Positions 14,374-14,572 of a DNA stretch of 14,572 nt are shown one piece after another. This stretch comes from an uncultured Eubacteriales bacterium. Its GTDB lineage: Bacteria > Bacillota > Clostridia > Peptostreptococcales > Anaerovoracaceae. Numbering within the stretch: position 1 is the first letter of the stretch; every line of letters begins with the position of its first letter. Position numbers and translations under genes: made by a program. The stretch spans positions 1 to 14,572 of the forward strand of contig CACYBO010000121.1 of NCBI GenBank assembly GCA_902772685.1, given 5' to 3'. Below the pieces are notes generated by a model, which was given only the letters and a program-made list of their open reading frames with translations, was not told where the DNA came from and searched no databases.

Positions 14374-14441
14374 TCTTCTCAGACCTCCCGGAGTTCTTAA
14401 TCCATCTTAATGAATGGCAGATGGTTAATGACTCGCTTAAT

Positions 14442-14468
14442 TACTGTAGTTTCAATATAACTACAGTA
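14442..14468. promoter_or_regulatory. Perfect 10-bp inverted repeat over the -10 (operator candidate)
   Basis: TACTGTAGTT (14442-14451) and AACTACAGTA (14459-14468) are exact reverse complements around a seven-base centre. The centre holds most of the -10 of the AI-2E family promoter. No T-run follows in either direction, so it is unlikely to be a terminator. Repressor binding here would block RNA polymerase. Confidence 0.65.
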
Positions 14469-14482
14469 TCTCTGCAAATCAA
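14454..14482 (-). promoter_or_regulatory. Sigma-A-type promoter of the AI-2E family gene
   Basis: On the minus strand TTGATT (14477-14482) and TATATT (14454-14459) are separated by the ideal 17 bases. The start of transcription would be about 70-75 bases upstream of the ATG. No other gene is evident between here and the window end. Confidence 0.65.
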
Positions 14483-14572
14483 TAAACAGTATCACCTAAT
14501 ACGTTTTAACTCCAACACTTCTTGTGAATTTGTCGGTTTTCAGGCAATTATATCGATTCCGATTCATGACAT

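Noticed and set aside
14496..14572. Short minus-strand frame open to the window edge, ending TAG at 14496-14498 (23 residues after an ATG at 14565-14567)
   Set aside because: It could be the end of an upstream gene, but 25 residues without SD or motif do not support a call. A plus-strand frame from GTG at 14524 is equally unsupported.
1..14572. Mobile element, CRISPR array, tRNA, rRNA or known riboswitch
   Set aside because: I found no transposase or integrase, no regular spaced repeats, no tRNA-like cloverleaf and no conserved riboswitch core in the intergenic gaps.

Overview
The window looks like a piece of chromosome from a mid-GC, Gram-positive (monoderm) Firmicute, most likely an anaerobic Clostridia member. 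The grounds are five probable secreted proteins, four with lipoprotein signals, strong AGGAG-type ribosome binding sites, some TTG and GTG starts, and enzymes typical of a lipoteichoic-acid and peptidoglycan envelope. I cannot name the genus. I see no phage, transposon, CRISPR, rRNA or tRNA. Coding density is high, no gap exceeds 200 bases, and 15 of the 16 genes lie on the minus strand.

Right end (13234-14572): a monocistronic AI-2E family membrane protein with a good sigma-A-type promoter. The -10 of that promoter sits inside a perfect 10-bp inverted repeat that looks like an operator. The gene ends at a strong hairpin terminator, and the -35 of the next unit overlaps the terminator's U-tract.

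Middle (5650-13111): a run of nine closely spaced minus-strand genes that reads as one operon, perhaps with an internal promoter. In transcription order: an unknown lipoprotein, a DUF3830 cyclophilin-like protein, an EamA/DMT exporter, an EstA-type esterase, a 74-residue Cys-rich protein, glutamate decarboxylase (gadB), a flavodoxin-fold NAD(P)H oxidoreductase, a two-part lipoprotein, and a BrnQ branched-chain amino acid carrier. A bidirectional terminator closes it. The recognisable core is amino-acid decarboxylation plus two permeases. The usual glutamate/GABA antiporter GadC is absent.

Left (1-5594): a cell-envelope module. One plus-strand gene encodes a secreted L,D-transpeptidase. Divergent from it runs a minus-strand operon: cupin, VanX-like D-Ala-D-Ala dipeptidase lipoprotein, L,D-transpeptidase lipoprotein, membrane-anchored glycerophosphodiester phosphodiesterase, a YjdF/DUF2238-like membrane protein, and the first codons of another gene cut by the window edge. 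Two paralogous YkuD-type enzymes flanking an exported VanX-type peptidase suggest peptidoglycan stem-peptide editing and 3-3 cross-linking, alongside teichoic-acid or phospholipid glycerophosphate turnover.

The most interesting points are the dipeptidase/L,D-transpeptidase module, a GadB that lacks the C-terminal autoinhibitory His of the E. coli enzyme, the small Cys-rich protein coupled to the esterase, and a TACTGTA element shared by several intergenic regions. Functional calls rest on motif recognition by eye; no database search was run.
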